64,000 bases of DNA from Microbacterium sp. SORGH_AS_0428 (GCF_031453615.1 NZ_JAVIZT010000001.1:3038001-3102000); one strand, 5' to 3'. Counted from the first letter of the stretch, positions 16,078-25,361 are shown. A program made the numbers and translations. Notes: generated by a model not told the origin, from the sequence alone.

Positions 16078-17760
16078 TCAGTGCGTGCGGTGGGCGCGGT
16101 AGTAGTCCAGCAGCGAGCGGGTCGACGCATCCTGCGCCGCCGTGGCGTCCGCATCGCCTTCGATCGCGGGCGCGATCTGCAGGGCGAGCTGCTTGCCGAG
16201 CTCGACGCCCCACTGATCGAACGAGTTGATGCCCCAGATCGCGCCCTGCGTGAACGTGATGTGCTCGTACAGCGCGATGAGCTGGCCGAGCACCGCCGGG
16301 GTCAGGGCGGGCGCGAAGATCGACGTCGTCGGACGGTTGCCGGCGAACGTGCGCGCGGCGACGAGCGCGCCGGTGGTGCCCTCTGCCTCGACCTCCGCGG
16401 CGGTCTTGCCGAACGCGAGCGCCTTGGTCTGCGCGAGGAAGTTCGCCAGGAACAGCCCGTGCACGTCGCGGTCGCCGTCACGCAGCGGATAGGCGGGGTT
16501 CACGAACGCGATGAAGTCGGCGGGGATCAGGCGCGTGCCCTGGTGGATGAGCTGGTAGAAGGCGTGCTGGCCGTTCGTACCCGGCTCGCCCCAGAAGATC
16601 TCACCGGTGTCGGTCGTGACGGGGGTGCCGTCCCAGCGCACCGACTTGCCGTTGGATTCCATCGTCAGCTGCTGCAGGTACGCCGGAAAGCGGCTGAGCT
16701 GCTGTGCGTAGGGGAGGACGGCGTGTGACTGCGCACCGAGGAAGTTGTTGTACCAGACGTTCAGCAGTCCCATGAGCACGGGCACGTTGCGCTCCAGTGG
16801 CGTGGTGCGCACGTGTTCGTCGACCGCGTGGAAGCCGGCGAGCAGCTCGCGGAACACGTCGGGGCCGAGCGTGATCGCCAGCGACAGGCCGATCGCGGAG
16901 TCGACGGAGTAACGCCCGCCCACCCAGTCCCAGAAGCCGAACGCGTTGGTCGGGTCGATGCCGAAGGCGGCCACCTTGTCGAGCGCGGTCGACACCGCGA
17001 CGAAGTGGTGCGCCACCGCATCCGTCCGTGCGTCGTCGGCGTCGGCGATGGCGCCGGATGCGGTGAGTCCCGCCCACAGCCAGTCGCGCGCGAGGCGGGC
17101 ATTGGTCAGCGTCTCGAGCGTCGTGAAGGTCTTCGACGCGACGATGAACAGCGTCGTCTCGGGGTCGAGGTCCGCCGTCTTCTGGGCGAGGTCGGTCGGG
17201 TCGATGTTGGACACGAACCGTGCCTGGATGCCGGCGTCCGCATAGGGCTTGAGTGCCTCGTAGACCATGACGGGGCCGAGGTCGGATCCGCCGATGCCGA
17301 TGTTGACGACGTGGGTGACCTTCCTGCCCGTGACACCCTGCCACTCGCCCGAGCGCACCCGGTCGGCGAACGCGGAGACGAGCTCGAGCACCGACTGCAC
17401 GTCCTCGTCGACCTGCTGCCCGTCCACGACGAGGGCGGGCTCGGCGCCCGCGGGACGCCGCAGGGCCGTGTGCAGCACGGCGCGGTTCTCGCTCGTGTTG
17501 ATGTGCACGCCGGCCAGCATCTCGGCGAAGCGCTCCTCGACGCCGGTCTGGCGCGCGAGCTCCACGAGGCGGGCGAGGATCTCGTCGGTGACGAGGTTCT
17601 TCGACAGGTCGACGTGCAGGTCGGCCAGCGGCAGGCTCAGGCGTGCGGCGCGGTCGGCGTCGGCGGCGAACCAGCCCCGCAGATCGGGGGAGAACCCGTC
17701 ACGGAGAGCGGCGAGATCCGTCCAAGCGGAGGTGGCGGTGGGATCGATCGGAGTGGTCAC
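16078..17760 (-). CDS. pgi: glucose-6-phosphate isomerase
   Basis: A 560-residue glycolytic enzyme interconverting glucose-6-phosphate and fructose-6-phosphate. Diagnostic segments are [16 protein letters not shown], the signature [17 protein letters not shown], and the C-terminal [15 protein letters not shown]. Full length for the family. The GTG start at 17760 is preceded by TAGCGT exactly six bases away, so the mRNA is probably leaderless. The C-terminus runs a little past the usual end, in an Ala/Asp-rich tail. Confidence 0.94.
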   Translation of the reverse strand: MTTPIDPTATSAWTDLAALRDGFSPDLRGWFAADADRAARLSLPLADLHVDLSKNLVTDEILARLVELARQTGVEERFAEMLAGVHINTSENRAVLHTALRRPAGAEPALVVDGQQVDEDVQSVLELVSAFADRVRSGEWQGVTGRKVTHVVNIGIGGSDLGPVMVYEALKPYADAGIQARFVSNIDPTDLAQKTADLDPETTLFIVASKTFTTLETLTNARLARDWLWAGLTASGAIADADDARTDAVAHHFVAVSTALDKVAAFGIDPTNAFGFWDWVGGRYSVDSAIGLSLAITLGPDVFRELLAGFHAVDEHVRTTPLERNVPVLMGLLNVWYNNFLGAQSHAVLPYAQQLSRFPAYLQQLTMESNGKSVRWDGTPVTTDTGEIFWGEPGTNGQHAFYQLIHQGTRLIPADFIAFVNPAYPLRDGDRDVHGLFLANFLAQTKALAFGKTAAEVEAEGTTGALVAARTFAGNRPTTSIFAPALTPAVLGQLIALYEHITFTQGAIWGINSFDQWGVELGKQLALQIAPAIEGDADATAAQDASTRSLLDYYRAHRTH

Positions 17761-17766
17761 CCCACC

Positions 17767-17772
17767 ACGCTA
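17767..17772 (-). promoter_or_regulatory. -10 box of pgi (leaderless)
   Basis: On the minus strand TAGCGT is followed by GGTGGG and then the pgi GTG. Confidence 0.55.
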
Positions 17773-19245
17773 GTGGCTCGGATCGGCCTCGGATGCGGCC
17801 GGTCCCGGATCAATGGGTTTGCCCGGCATACGCAGCGTGAAGGTCGTGTCGCCGGGGATCGAATCCACTGTCAGCTCGCCGCCGTGAGCGTCCGCGATGG
17901 CCCGCGCGATCGAGAGGCCGAGTCCCGTTCCACCGGTCTTGCGGGCGCGGGAGCTGTCGCCGCGGGCGAAGCGCTCGAACAGCTCGTCGCGCACCTGCGG
18001 GTCGACGCCCGGGCCGTCATCGTGCACCCGCAGCACCGCGTCCGAGCCGTCGCGCGTGACGCTGAGCGTCACGGTGGTGCCCGCCGGGGTGTGCGTGCGC
18101 GCGTTGGCGAGCAGATTCGCCACGACCTGGGTGAGCCGGCCCGTGTCGCCCGCGACGACGACGGGTTCCTCGTCGAGTTCCAGCTCCCAGTGGTGATCCT
18201 GGCCCGCTGCCTGCGCGTCGCCGAGGGACTCCACGGCCAACCGCGAGAGATCGACGGAGCCGTAGACGAGCTCGTGCCCCTCCTCCAGGCGGGCGAGCAG
18301 CAGGAGGTCCTCGACGAGCTCCGTCATCCGCAACGACTGTGCCTGGATGCGCTCGAGCGAGGACTCCGTGTTCTCGCTGAGTGTCCGATCGCGCAGCGAC
18401 AGCTCGGAGTATCCGCGGATGGAGGCGAGAGGGGTGCGCAGCTCGTGGCTCGCGTCGGCGACGAAGCGCCGCATCCGCTCCTCGTTGCGCTGGCGTGCCT
18501 CGAGGGAGGTCTCGACGTGGTCGAGGAGGGTGTTGAGAGCTACGCCCACGCGACCGATCTCCGTCGCCTCATCGGCCTCGGATGCGGGAACGCGCTCGGT
18601 GATGCGCACGGCGCCCTCCGAGAGGGGCTGGGCCGCGACGCGCTCGGCGGTGCTCGCGACGGCGCTGAGCGGGCGGAGGCTGCGCCGGATGATGATGGCC
18701 AGCACGACGCCCAGCAGAAGGAGTCCGCCCACGGTGACGAGGGCGACCGTGGTGACGATCTGGCCGAGGGTCTCGGTGACCTCAGAGGTCGGCAACCCGA
18801 CGAGCACGAAGGCGCCCGACGAGGAGCCGGTCATGATGGCGCGGTAGTCTCCGAGGCCGTCCACGGAGACGTCGACGCGGCCGCTGTCGTAGTCGGGGCG
18901 CCCGGTGAGGCTCTCGATCTGCGAGGAGGAGAGCTCGACGATGTTGTTGTCGGCGGCGACGTACGCGCCGGTGGTGGGGCCGTACTGTCCGCGCAGCACC
19001 AGAAGCGTGCCGACCTCCTGCCGACCGTTCTTGAGGATGTCCGCGGCGCTGTCGTCGGGGGAGCCGTAGAGCTGCGACGCCTCCTTGACCTGCGTGTCCA
19101 GGCTCTGCTGCATGATCGAGGTGAGGATCGTCCCGGTCGCCAGACCGACGGCGCCGAGGATGACGGCGACCATGCCGATGACGGCGACCATGAGCCGGGC
19201 TTGGAGCGTGAGCCGGCGCACCACCCTGCGGTGGATGCGTGTCAC
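17770..19245 (-). CDS. two-component sensor histidine kinase
   Basis: A 491-residue membrane kinase. TM1 is near residues 17-40, an extracytoplasmic sensing region covers about 41-170, TM2 about 178-200, then a HAMP domain. The H-box FVADASHELRTPL lies near residue 260, followed by N, G1 (DDGPGVDP) and G2 (GTGLGLSI) ATP-binding boxes. It should phosphorylate the response regulator encoded just upstream, which it overlaps by 4 nt. Domain order resembles mycobacterial TcrY/MprB kinases. The signal is unknown; the divergent exporter suggests a membrane-active compound. Confidence 0.9.
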   Translation of the reverse strand: MTRIHRRVVRRLTLQARLMVAVIGMVAVILGAVGLATGTILTSIMQQSLDTQVKEASQLYGSPDDSAADILKNGRQEVGTLLVLRGQYGPTTGAYVAADNNIVELSSSQIESLTGRPDYDSGRVDVSVDGLGDYRAIMTGSSSGAFVLVGLPTSEVTETLGQIVTTVALVTVGGLLLLGVVLAIIIRRSLRPLSAVASTAERVAAQPLSEGAVRITERVPASEADEATEIGRVGVALNTLLDHVETSLEARQRNEERMRRFVADASHELRTPLASIRGYSELSLRDRTLSENTESSLERIQAQSLRMTELVEDLLLLARLEEGHELVYGSVDLSRLAVESLGDAQAAGQDHHWELELDEEPVVVAGDTGRLTQVVANLLANARTHTPAGTTVTLSVTRDGSDAVLRVHDDGPGVDPQVRDELFERFARGDSSRARKTGGTGLGLSIARAIADAHGGELTVDSIPGDTTFTLRMPGKPIDPGPAASEADPSH

Positions 19246-19976
19246 TGGGGCGCTTTGATCATGTAGCCCACACCGCGCACGGTGTGGATCAGCGGATCCC
19301 GCCCGGCATCGATCTTCTTGCGCAGGTAGGAGATGTACAGCTCGACGACGCTCGAGCGCCCGCCGAAGTCGTAGTTCCAGACGCGGTCGAGGATCTGCGC
19401 CTTCGACACCACGCGGCGCTGGTTGCGCATGAGGTAGCGCAGCAGTTCGAACTCGGTCGCGGTCAGCTCGATCTCGACGCCCTGGCGCTCGACTTCGTGG
19501 CTGTCCTCGTTGAGGCTGAGGTCGCCGACGCGGAGGATGGGCTCGGAGTCACCGGCCTGGGCGGTGCCCGCGCGGCGCATGAGTCCGCGGAGCCGGGCGA
19601 CCACCTCTTCGAGGCTGAAGGGCTTCGTCACATAGTCGTCACCGCCGGCCGTGAGCCCCGCGACCCGGTCGGCGACGCCGTCCTTCGCGGTCAGGAACAG
19701 CACCGGCACATCGTTGCCCGACTGGCGCAGGCGCTGCAGCACCGCCATCCCGTCGAGGTCGGGCATCATGATGTCGAGCACCATGGCGTCGGGTTCGAAG
19801 TCGCGCGCGGCCTGCAGTGCCTGGAAGCCGCTGGCCGCAGCCCGCACGTCCCAGCCCTCCATGCGCAGGGCCATCGACAGCAGATCGGTGAGCATCTGCT
19901 CGTCGTCGACGACGAGGATGCGGGGAGCGGAGCCGTCGGCGCGCTGCAGAGCGGGGGAGGGTGCCATCGAAGTCAT
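19242..19976 (-). CDS. OmpR-family response regulator
   Basis: A 244-residue regulator. The receiver domain (about 18-130) has acidic pair D24/D25, phospho-acceptor D68 and K118 in TKPF. The winged-helix DNA-binding domain (about 150-240) has VSKAQILDRVWNYDFGGRSSVVELYISYLRKK split across its recognition region. Start at 19976; an alternative Met at residue 4 is possible. CAGAAT lies six bases upstream. Three TATG direct repeats with 11-12 nt phasing in the upstream gap (19998-20025) are a likely operator for it. Confidence 0.9.
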   Translation of the reverse strand: MTSMAPSPALQRADGSAPRILVVDDEQMLTDLLSMALRMEGWDVRAAASGFQALQAARDFEPDAMVLDIMMPDLDGMAVLQRLRQSGNDVPVLFLTAKDGVADRVAGLTAGGDDYVTKPFSLEEVVARLRGLMRRAGTAQAGDSEPILRVGDLSLNEDSHEVERQGVEIELTATEFELLRYLMRNQRRVVSKAQILDRVWNYDFGGRSSVVELYISYLRKKIDAGRDPLIHTVRGVGYMIKAPQ

Positions 19977-19997
19977 GCCTCGATTCTGAGGTTGTTT

Positions 19998-20025
19998 CTA
20001 TGCCGTTCCTATGGAGCAGGTTATG
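19998..20025. promoter_or_regulatory. three phased direct repeats, putative response-regulator operator
   Basis: CTATG at 19998 and 20009 and TTATG at 20021 recur about once per helical turn in the gap between the regulator and the divergent ABC exporter. OmpR/PhoP regulators bind direct repeats of about 11-bp period. The region is visibly more AT-rich than its surroundings. Confidence 0.45.
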
Positions 20026-20125
20026 AGCCCGCTGTGAGTCGCGCAGCCGGCCGGGCACCGGATGACAGACATGGTCGCATAGTCGCCTCATCAACGCGCC
20101 ATGTGTCTTGCATCGTGACCATCTT

Positions 20126-20131
20126 TAGCGT
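20126..20131 (+). promoter_or_regulatory. putative -10 box of the ABC exporter
   Basis: TAGCGT lies 40 nt before the permease ATG. The predicted transcript starts near 20138 and includes the AGGAGGAG ribosome-binding site. An ATG falls at 20138, but it opens an out-of-frame ORF that overlaps the permease. Confidence 0.4.
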
Positions 20132-20171
20132 CTCGACATGGCCCCGAAACCCGATGGGGCAGGAGGAGAAC

Positions 20172-21629
20172 ATGTACGCGACATATCTACGGCGAGAGCT
20201 GTCCGGCCGCAAGAAGCAGACCACCATCGTGGCGGCGGGGCTCGCCGTCGCCATCGCACTCGTCATCGTCGTGACAGCGCTGTCGACAGGTGTACGCGAC
20301 GCGCAGGCCAACGCACTCGAGTCCGTCTACGGCGTGGGGACCGACCTGACGGTGACGGGGGCGCAGACGGAACCGGGTGCCGGGGGCGGACCGCGATTCG
20401 ACTTCGGGCAGGACGGCGGCTCCACCGATGACGGTGGAACGACCACGCTCAATCAGTCACGGCTCACGGTCGAGAGGATGCGCGCCACGCTCGACGCATC
20501 GACGGTGAGCACGGTCGCGAACCTGCAAGGCGTGGCCGCCGCATCCGGGGCGCTCGCGCTGACGAACTCCACCTTCTCCGGGGAGCTTCCCCCGCGCCCC
20601 TCCCAGAGCGAGAGTGGCACCGCCGAGGGGCGCACCGCTCCGTCGGCGGGCGGCGAGGGCGAGGGGTTCGGTGGCGGATCCTTCGACCTGCAGAGCTTCT
20701 CCGTGCTCGGCGTCGGCGCCGACACCTCCGTCGGGCCGCTGTCAGCGGTGAGCGTCTCGGAGGGACGGATGCTGGACGGCGCGGATGCGGGCCAGAACGT
20801 CGCCGTCGTGGACGCCGCCTACGCCGCGTCGAACTCGCTGACCGTCGGCGGCACCGTCGAGGTGGGCGGCGCGCAGATGCAGATTGTCGGTCTCGTGGCG
20901 TCCACGACGGACGAAGCCGACACGGCCGCGAACGTCTACATTCCGCTGGACGTCGCGCAGACGCTGTCGGGGGCGGGCGATGTCGTCTCCACCGTGTACG
21001 TGCAGGCCGGCTCGTCCGATGCCATCGGGTCGGTCCAGACCGCGATCAGTGACGCATTCCCGGACGCCACGGTCAGCTCGCAGTCCGACCTCGCGTCGAC
21101 GGTTTCGGGCTCGCTGGCCAGCGCGTCGGCGCTGATCACCAACCTCGGGACCTGGCTCTCGGTGATCGTGCTGGCCGTCGCGGTGCTGCTCGCGGTGCTC
21201 TTCACGATCTCGGGCGTGACCCGTCGCACCCGAGAGTTCGGCACCCTCAAGGCGATCGGGTGGTCCAACGGCCGCGTGGTCGGGCAGGTTGCGGGGGAAT
21301 CGGTCGTCCAGAGCCTGATCGGCGGAGTCGTCGGCGTCGTGCTGGGACTGGTCGCCGTCGGCATCATCAACCTCATCTCCCCGACGATCTCGGCCAGCAG
21401 CGAACCAGCCGCCGGACGCGCCGGCTTCCCGGGTGCCGGTGCCGGGGGCGGGGGTCTCCGAGAGTTGGCGAGCACCGCGTCGGATGTCGTCCTGAACGCG
21501 CCGATCTCGGTGAGCATCATCGTCGTCGCCGTCGCCCTGTCGGTCGTTGCGGGACTTGTCGCGGGGGCCTTCGGCGGATGGCGCGCCGCCCGCCTGAGCC
21601 CGGCCGAGGCGCTGCGCGCCGTCGCCTGA
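20172..21629 (+). CDS. MacB/FtsX-type ABC transporter permease
   Basis: A 485-residue permease: TM1 at about residues 18-38, a large extracytoplasmic domain (about 40-320), then three C-terminal TM segments with an FtsX-like domain (VTRRTREFGTLKAIGWSNGRVV in the loop after TM2). The outer domain has glycine-rich low-complexity stretches near 65-85 and 155-175. AGGAGGAG precedes the ATG at 20172. MacB-type transporters couple ATP hydrolysis to mechanical extrusion of peptides, antibiotics or lipids. Its position, divergent from a two-component system, suggests inducible defence against an envelope stress. Confidence 0.85.
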   Translation: MYATYLRRELSGRKKQTTIVAAGLAVAIALVIVVTALSTGVRDAQANALESVYGVGTDLTVTGAQTEPGAGGGPRFDFGQDGGSTDDGGTTTLNQSRLTVERMRATLDASTVSTVANLQGVAAASGALALTNSTFSGELPPRPSQSESGTAEGRTAPSAGGEGEGFGGGSFDLQSFSVLGVGADTSVGPLSAVSVSEGRMLDGADAGQNVAVVDAAYAASNSLTVGGTVEVGGAQMQIVGLVASTTDEADTAANVYIPLDVAQTLSGAGDVVSTVYVQAGSSDAIGSVQTAISDAFPDATVSSQSDLASTVSGSLASASALITNLGTWLSVIVLAVAVLLAVLFTISGVTRRTREFGTLKAIGWSNGRVVGQVAGESVVQSLIGGVVGVVLGLVAVGIINLISPTISASSEPAAGRAGFPGAGAGGGGLRELASTASDVVLNAPISVSIIVVAVALSVVAGLVAGAFGGWRAARLSPAEALRAVA

Positions 21630-21663
21630 GCGGCACCGAACGAAACGAAACGAGAGGACAGTC

Positions 21664-22380
21664 ATGACCATGAACGACACCGTCGAAGCCGCCGCGGCGA
21701 CCGGATTCGCCTATCGCGTGCGCGGCGTCGGCAAGACGTACCGGCAGAAGGGGAGGGTCGTCACGGCTCTCGCCGACGTCGACATCGACATCGAGCCGGG
21801 GGAGTTCGTCACCATCCAGGGGCCGACAGGAGGGGGCAAGTCCACGTTCCTTCAGCTGCTCGGAGCGTTGGAGCGGCCGACCGGCGGACAGGTCATGCTG
21901 GGCGGGACCGACATCGCCCGCGCGACCGGCCGTCAGCTCAGCGACGTGCGCGCCCACGAGATCGGCTTCGTGTTCCAGGGGTTCAACCTGATCCCCACGT
22001 TGACGGCCGCTGAGAACGTCGACATGGGGCTGGAACCGCTGCGGCTGGCTGCCTCCGAACGAGCCGAGCGGGTCCGCGAGGCGCTTGCGCGCGTCGGCCT
22101 CGAGGAACGCGCCGACCATCGACCGGGAGAGTTGTCGGGGGGTCAGCAGCAGCGAGTCGCGATCGCGAGGGCCATCGCGAAGAAGCCCCGCGTACTGCTG
22201 GCGGACGAGCCGACGGGCAATCTCGACGAACACATGCGCGACGAGATCCTCGAGGTGCTGGAGGCGCTCAACCGCGAGGGACTCACGCTGATCGTCGTGA
22301 CGCACGATTCGGCCGTTGCCCGGCGGGCGACACGGCGCCTGCGGCTGGAGAAGGGCACCGTGCGCGACATCACCCGGTGA
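21664..22380 (+). CDS. MacB/LolD-type ABC transporter ATPase
   Basis: A 238-residue ATP-binding subunit. Walker A is GPTGGGKST at 53-61, the Q-loop is in FQGFNL, the signature LSGGQQQR is near 157, and Walker B VLLADEPTGNLDE near 177. It pairs with the permease 34 nt upstream, from which it is separated by a short purine-rich ribosome-binding region. Subfamily features match MacB/LolD/FtsE exporters. Confidence 0.9.
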   Translation: MTMNDTVEAAAATGFAYRVRGVGKTYRQKGRVVTALADVDIDIEPGEFVTIQGPTGGGKSTFLQLLGALERPTGGQVMLGGTDIARATGRQLSDVRAHEIGFVFQGFNLIPTLTAAENVDMGLEPLRLAASERAERVREALARVGLEERADHRPGELSGGQQQRVAIARAIAKKPRVLLADEPTGNLDEHMRDEILEVLEALNREGLTLIVVTHDSAVARRATRRLRLEKGTVRDITR

Positions 22381-22386
22381 CCCCCG

Positions 22387-22426
22387 CGCGCCGCATCCGT
22401 TGTTCAGCGACGGCGGATGCGGCGCG
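22387..22426. terminator. bidirectional terminator between exporter ATPase and vanZ-like gene
   Basis: CGCGCCGCATCCG pairs perfectly with CGGATGCGGCGCG over 13 bp with a 14-nt loop. It serves the convergent genes on both sides; the right arm lies in the last codons of the vanZ-like gene. The stem is built around the recurrent GGATGCGG octamer. Confidence 0.75.
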
Positions 22427-22835
22427 TCGCCGCGATCGCCAGCGCGCCGATGACGGTACCGGTCGTGTTCGAGACGAGATCGCGCACATCGGCGACGCGA
22501 CCGGCGAGGAGTAGACCCTGCGTCGTCTCGATCACAGCGCTGATCGCGAGGCCGACCGGGACGGCGAGCCACCACCGGCGACCCAGCCACAGGGCCCCGA
22601 GAAGGCCGGCCGGCACGAACAGCGCGATGTTCGCGCCGAACTCCAGCAGGTCGAACGTGATCCACCGGGTCCACGGCGTCGCCCTGAACGCCTCGGCCCA
22701 CGCCTTCAGGATGCCGCCGGTGCCGGCCGCGTCATCGGCCACGAGCGTGAGACGCGCCAGCACCACGAGATACGCCGCCGTCGCGACCGCCAGGAGCAGC
22801 ATGCTCCGGCGGCCGCGCGCGGCGGCGTGCGTCAT
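22404..22835 (-). CDS. VanZ-family membrane protein
   Basis: A 143-residue protein with about four membrane segments and the VanZ-like motifs NIALFVPAGLLGALW and SAVIETTQGLLLAGRVADVRDL, with the latter's E, R, D and D conserved. VanZ homologues are widespread; low-level teicoplanin resistance is known only for the enterococcal protein. The ATG at 22835 gives the first hydrophobic segment right after a basic N-terminus. It starts 7 nt downstream of the gnd stop and is probably cotranscribed with it. Confidence 0.75.
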   Translation of the reverse strand: MTHAAARGRRSMLLLAVATAAYLVVLARLTLVADDAAGTGGILKAWAEAFRATPWTRWITFDLLEFGANIALFVPAGLLGALWLGRRWWLAVPVGLAISAVIETTQGLLLAGRVADVRDLVSNTTGTVIGALAIAATRRIRRR

Positions 22836-22842
22836 GACGGGG

Positions 22843-24291
22843 TCAGTGCGTGTCGACGGCCTCGACCTCGGAGCGGTCGCCCGACCACAGCGTGTGGAAG
22901 GTGCCCTCCTTGTCGATGCGCTTGTACGTGTGCGCGCCGAAGAAGTCGCGCTGCCCCTGGATGAGGGCGGCCGGCAGGCGGTCCGCGCGCAGACCGTCGT
23001 AGTAGGCGAGCGACGACGAGAACGCCGGGGTCGGCACACCCGTCTCGACGGCGCCGATGACGACGCGGCGCCACGCATCCTGAGCGGTCGCGACGGCGTC
23101 GCGGAAGTAGGGCGCGAGCACGAGAGCCTGCAGCGACGGGTTCTCCGCGTAGGCCTCGGTGATGCGGTTGAGGAACTGCGCACGGATGATGCAGCCGCCG
23201 CGCCAGATCTTGGCGATGTCGCCCTTCTTGATGTCCCAGCCGTACTGCTCGGCGCCGGCCACGATCGCGTCGAAGCCCTGCGAGTAGGCGATGATCTTCG
23301 ATGCGTACAGCGCCTGGCGGACGTCCTCGATGAACGCCTCGGGATCGGCGACCGTTCCCGTCGAGGAGGGGCCGGGAAGCGACGTCGCCTCGGCGCGCTG
23401 GGCGGGCTTCGAGGAGAGCGAGCGCGCGAAGACGGCCTCGGCGATGCCGGAGACGGGGATGCCGAGATCCAGCGCGGTCTGCACGGTCCAGGCGCCCGTT
23501 CCCTTGGCGCCCGCCTGGTCGACGATCACGTCGACCAGCGGCTTGCCGGTGGCGGCGTCGACCTGCTTGAGCACCTCGGCGGTGATCTCGATGAGGTACG
23601 ACTCCAGCTCGCCGCGGTTCCACTCGGCGAAGATCTCCGAGATCTCCGCCGGCGTCTTGCCGGTGCCGCGACGGATGAGGTCGTACGCCTCGCCGATGAG
23701 CTGCATGTCGACGTACTCGATGCCGTTGTGGATCATCTTGACGAAGTGACCCGCGCCGTCGTGACCGACGTGCGTGACGCAGGGCTCGCCCTCGGCGACG
23801 GCCGCGATGCTCTTGAGGATCGGCCCGAGGGTGATCCAGGACTCGTCCGAGCCGCCCGGCATGATCGACGGGCCGTTCAGCGCACCCTCCTCGCCGCCGG
23901 AGATGCCGGCGCCGACGAAGTTGATGCCGGTCTCGCGCACGGCCTTCTCGCGGCGGATCGTGTCGGTGAACAGCGCATTGCCGCCGTCGACGATGATGTC
24001 GCCCGGCTCGAAGACCTGCACGAGGTCGTTGATCACCGCATCCGTGGGGCCGCCGGCCTTGACCATGATGATCGCGGTGCGCGGCTTCTGCAGCGACGCG
24101 GCGAACTCGGCGTACGTCGAGGCGGGGACGAAGCCCGCCTCGGGGTGCTCCGTGACGAGGTGCTCGGTCTTGTCATAGCTGCGGTTGAACACGGCCACCG
24201 TGTTGCCCTCGCGCGAGGCGAGGTTGCGGGCCAGGTTCGACCCCATGACGGCGAGTCCGACGACTCCGATGTTGGCTGATGCCTCGGTCAC
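22843..24291 (-). CDS. gnd: 6-phosphogluconate dehydrogenase (decarboxylating)
   Basis: A 482-residue pentose-phosphate-pathway enzyme converting 6-phosphogluconate to ribulose-5-phosphate, giving NADPH. The N-terminal cofactor motif is GLAVMGSNLARNLA, the catalytic Lys/His/Asn are in HFVKMIHNGIEY, and the C-terminal region has DYFGAHTY-like RDFFGAHTYKR. I chose the GTG at 24291 over the upstream 24348 frame: GAGGAG sits at a good distance before the GTG, and the Rossmann strand follows directly. The long form of the enzyme, as expected for actinobacteria outside mycobacteria. Confidence 0.93.
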   Translation of the reverse strand: MTEASANIGVVGLAVMGSNLARNLASREGNTVAVFNRSYDKTEHLVTEHPEAGFVPASTYAEFAASLQKPRTAIIMVKAGGPTDAVINDLVQVFEPGDIIVDGGNALFTDTIRREKAVRETGINFVGAGISGGEEGALNGPSIMPGGSDESWITLGPILKSIAAVAEGEPCVTHVGHDGAGHFVKMIHNGIEYVDMQLIGEAYDLIRRGTGKTPAEISEIFAEWNRGELESYLIEITAEVLKQVDAATGKPLVDVIVDQAGAKGTGAWTVQTALDLGIPVSGIAEAVFARSLSSKPAQRAEATSLPGPSSTGTVADPEAFIEDVRQALYASKIIAYSQGFDAIVAGAEQYGWDIKKGDIAKIWRGGCIIRAQFLNRITEAYAENPSLQALVLAPYFRDAVATAQDAWRRVVIGAVETGVPTPAFSSSLAYYDGLRADRLPAALIQGQRDFFGAHTYKRIDKEGTFHTLWSGDRSEVEAVDTH

Positions 24292-24386
24292 GAAAAATAC
24301 TCCTCGAACGAAGGGTGGGAACACGCCAATCGTAGTGTTCCCACGCACCGCGAGGATTCCGTGCGACGTTCGGCGTCGCCCAGGAG

Positions 24387-24509
24387 TCAGGACTTGCGGT
24401 AGTTCGCCCGGCCCATCGACCAGAAGGCGCCGACGACGCCGATGAGGGATCCGAGCGAGAGCAGGCCGATGAAGCCGAGCAGGAGGTCGGAGGCGAGCTG
24501 AGCGTCCAC
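24387..24509 (-). CDS. 40-residue single-pass membrane protein
   Basis: A small protein beginning with GTG at 24509, preceded by AAAGGA. It has one hydrophobic segment (about residues 8-29) and a basic C-terminus (RANYRKS), suggesting N-out or N-in single-pass insertion with a cytosolic tail. A -10-like TAGCAT lies about 50 nt upstream on the minus strand. It is transcribed in the same direction as gnd but separated by about 95 nt. Function unknown. Confidence 0.5.
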   Translation of the reverse strand: MDAQLASDLLLGFIGLLSLGSLIGVVGAFWSMGRANYRKS

Positions 24510-24578
24510 GGGGGAGTCCTTTCGATCGGGGCTCGCGCCGGCGGGGCGCATCTTTTCCATGCTACCGGGCGGCACTGG

Positions 24579-24584
24579 TAGAGT
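24579..24584 (+). promoter_or_regulatory. putative -10 box of rplY
   Basis: TAGAGT lies 140 nt before the rplY start, implying a 5' leader of about 130 nt (24590-24723) that ends in a strong GGAGAA ribosome-binding site. Confidence 0.35.
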
Positions 24585-24723
24585 TGACCTGAACTTCGGC
24601 GAGGGATGCGGCATCCGCATCCGTAATCGACGAGGGTGTGCAGGCCTACGGCTTCCTCACGCGCTCGCGTTCGAGTCGAACCATCCCCGATCTGGGGCCC
24701 GTGGGCCCGCAAGGAGAATCATC

Positions 24724-25342
24724 ATGTCGGAAGACAACAAGGTCACCGCTGAGGTGCGCACGCAGTTCGGCAAGGGCTTCGCCCGTCGCCTGCGCGCCGC
24801 CGGTCAGATCCCCGCCGTCCTGTACGGCCACGGCACCGAGCCCGTGCACCTCGCCCTGCCGGGTCACCAGGTCGCCCTGCTGATCCGCCGCGCGAACGCG
24901 CTGCTCGAGCTCACCGCCGACGGCAAGGACCACCTGGCCCTCGTCAAGGACGTCCAGAAGGACCCGGTGCGCCAGATCATCGAGCACATCGACCTGCTGG
25001 TCGTGAAGAAGGCGCGAGAAGGTCGCCGTCGACGTCCCCGTCGTCGTCGTGGGCGAGCCCTTCGCGGGCACCATCGCGAACCTGGATGCGACGACCGTGT
25101 CGCTCGAGGTGCTGGCCACCAACATCCCGCAGAACATCGAGGTCGACGTCGAGGGCCTCGAGGACGGCACGCACATCACGGCCGCCGACCTGAAGCTCCC
25201 CCAGGGCGCGACGCTGGTGACCGAGCCGGAGACGCTCGTCGTCGCCGTCTCGGTGCCCGCTGCGACCCTCGCCGCGGAGGACGAGATCGCCGAGGCCGAC
25301 GCCGAGGTCGCTGCTGAGCAGTCCGAGGAGTCCGCGGAGTAA
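24724..25342 (+). pseudogene. rplY: 50S ribosomal protein L25/general stress protein Ctc, single-base frameshift
   Basis: Two overlapping frames together encode a complete 205-residue Ctc-type L25, which binds 5S rRNA. The N-terminal L25 domain (to about residue 95) ends at DLLVVKK. The C-terminal TL5-like domain resumes at GEPFAGTIANLDATTVSL, one frame over. The sequence at 25009-25020 reads AGGCGCGAGAA where AGGGCGAGAA would give the expected Lys-Lys-Gly-Glu-Lys, so one extra C, probably at 25013, causes the shift. The tail is acidic. No degeneration is seen elsewhere, so a sequencing error is likelier than a true pseudogene. It is followed by a canonical terminator and pth. Confidence 0.85.
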
Positions 25343-25361
25343 TTCCGCCCCACTCGCACAG

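Noticed and set aside
16813-19266. 817-codon open frame opposite pgi and the histidine kinase
   Set aside because: It spans two well-supported genes and the gap between them in antisense, without ribosome-binding site or homology; a GC-rich shadow.
20138-20431. Leaderless 97-codon ORF at the exporter promoter
   Set aside because: Although TAGCGT lies six bases before its ATG, the frame overlaps the permease, is Arg/His/Gly-rich and looks like a shadow; the 33-nt stretch is better read as the permease leader.
24541-24723. L10-leader-like or other riboswitch in the long rplY leader
   Set aside because: The leader is long, but I could not see a defined conserved structure.
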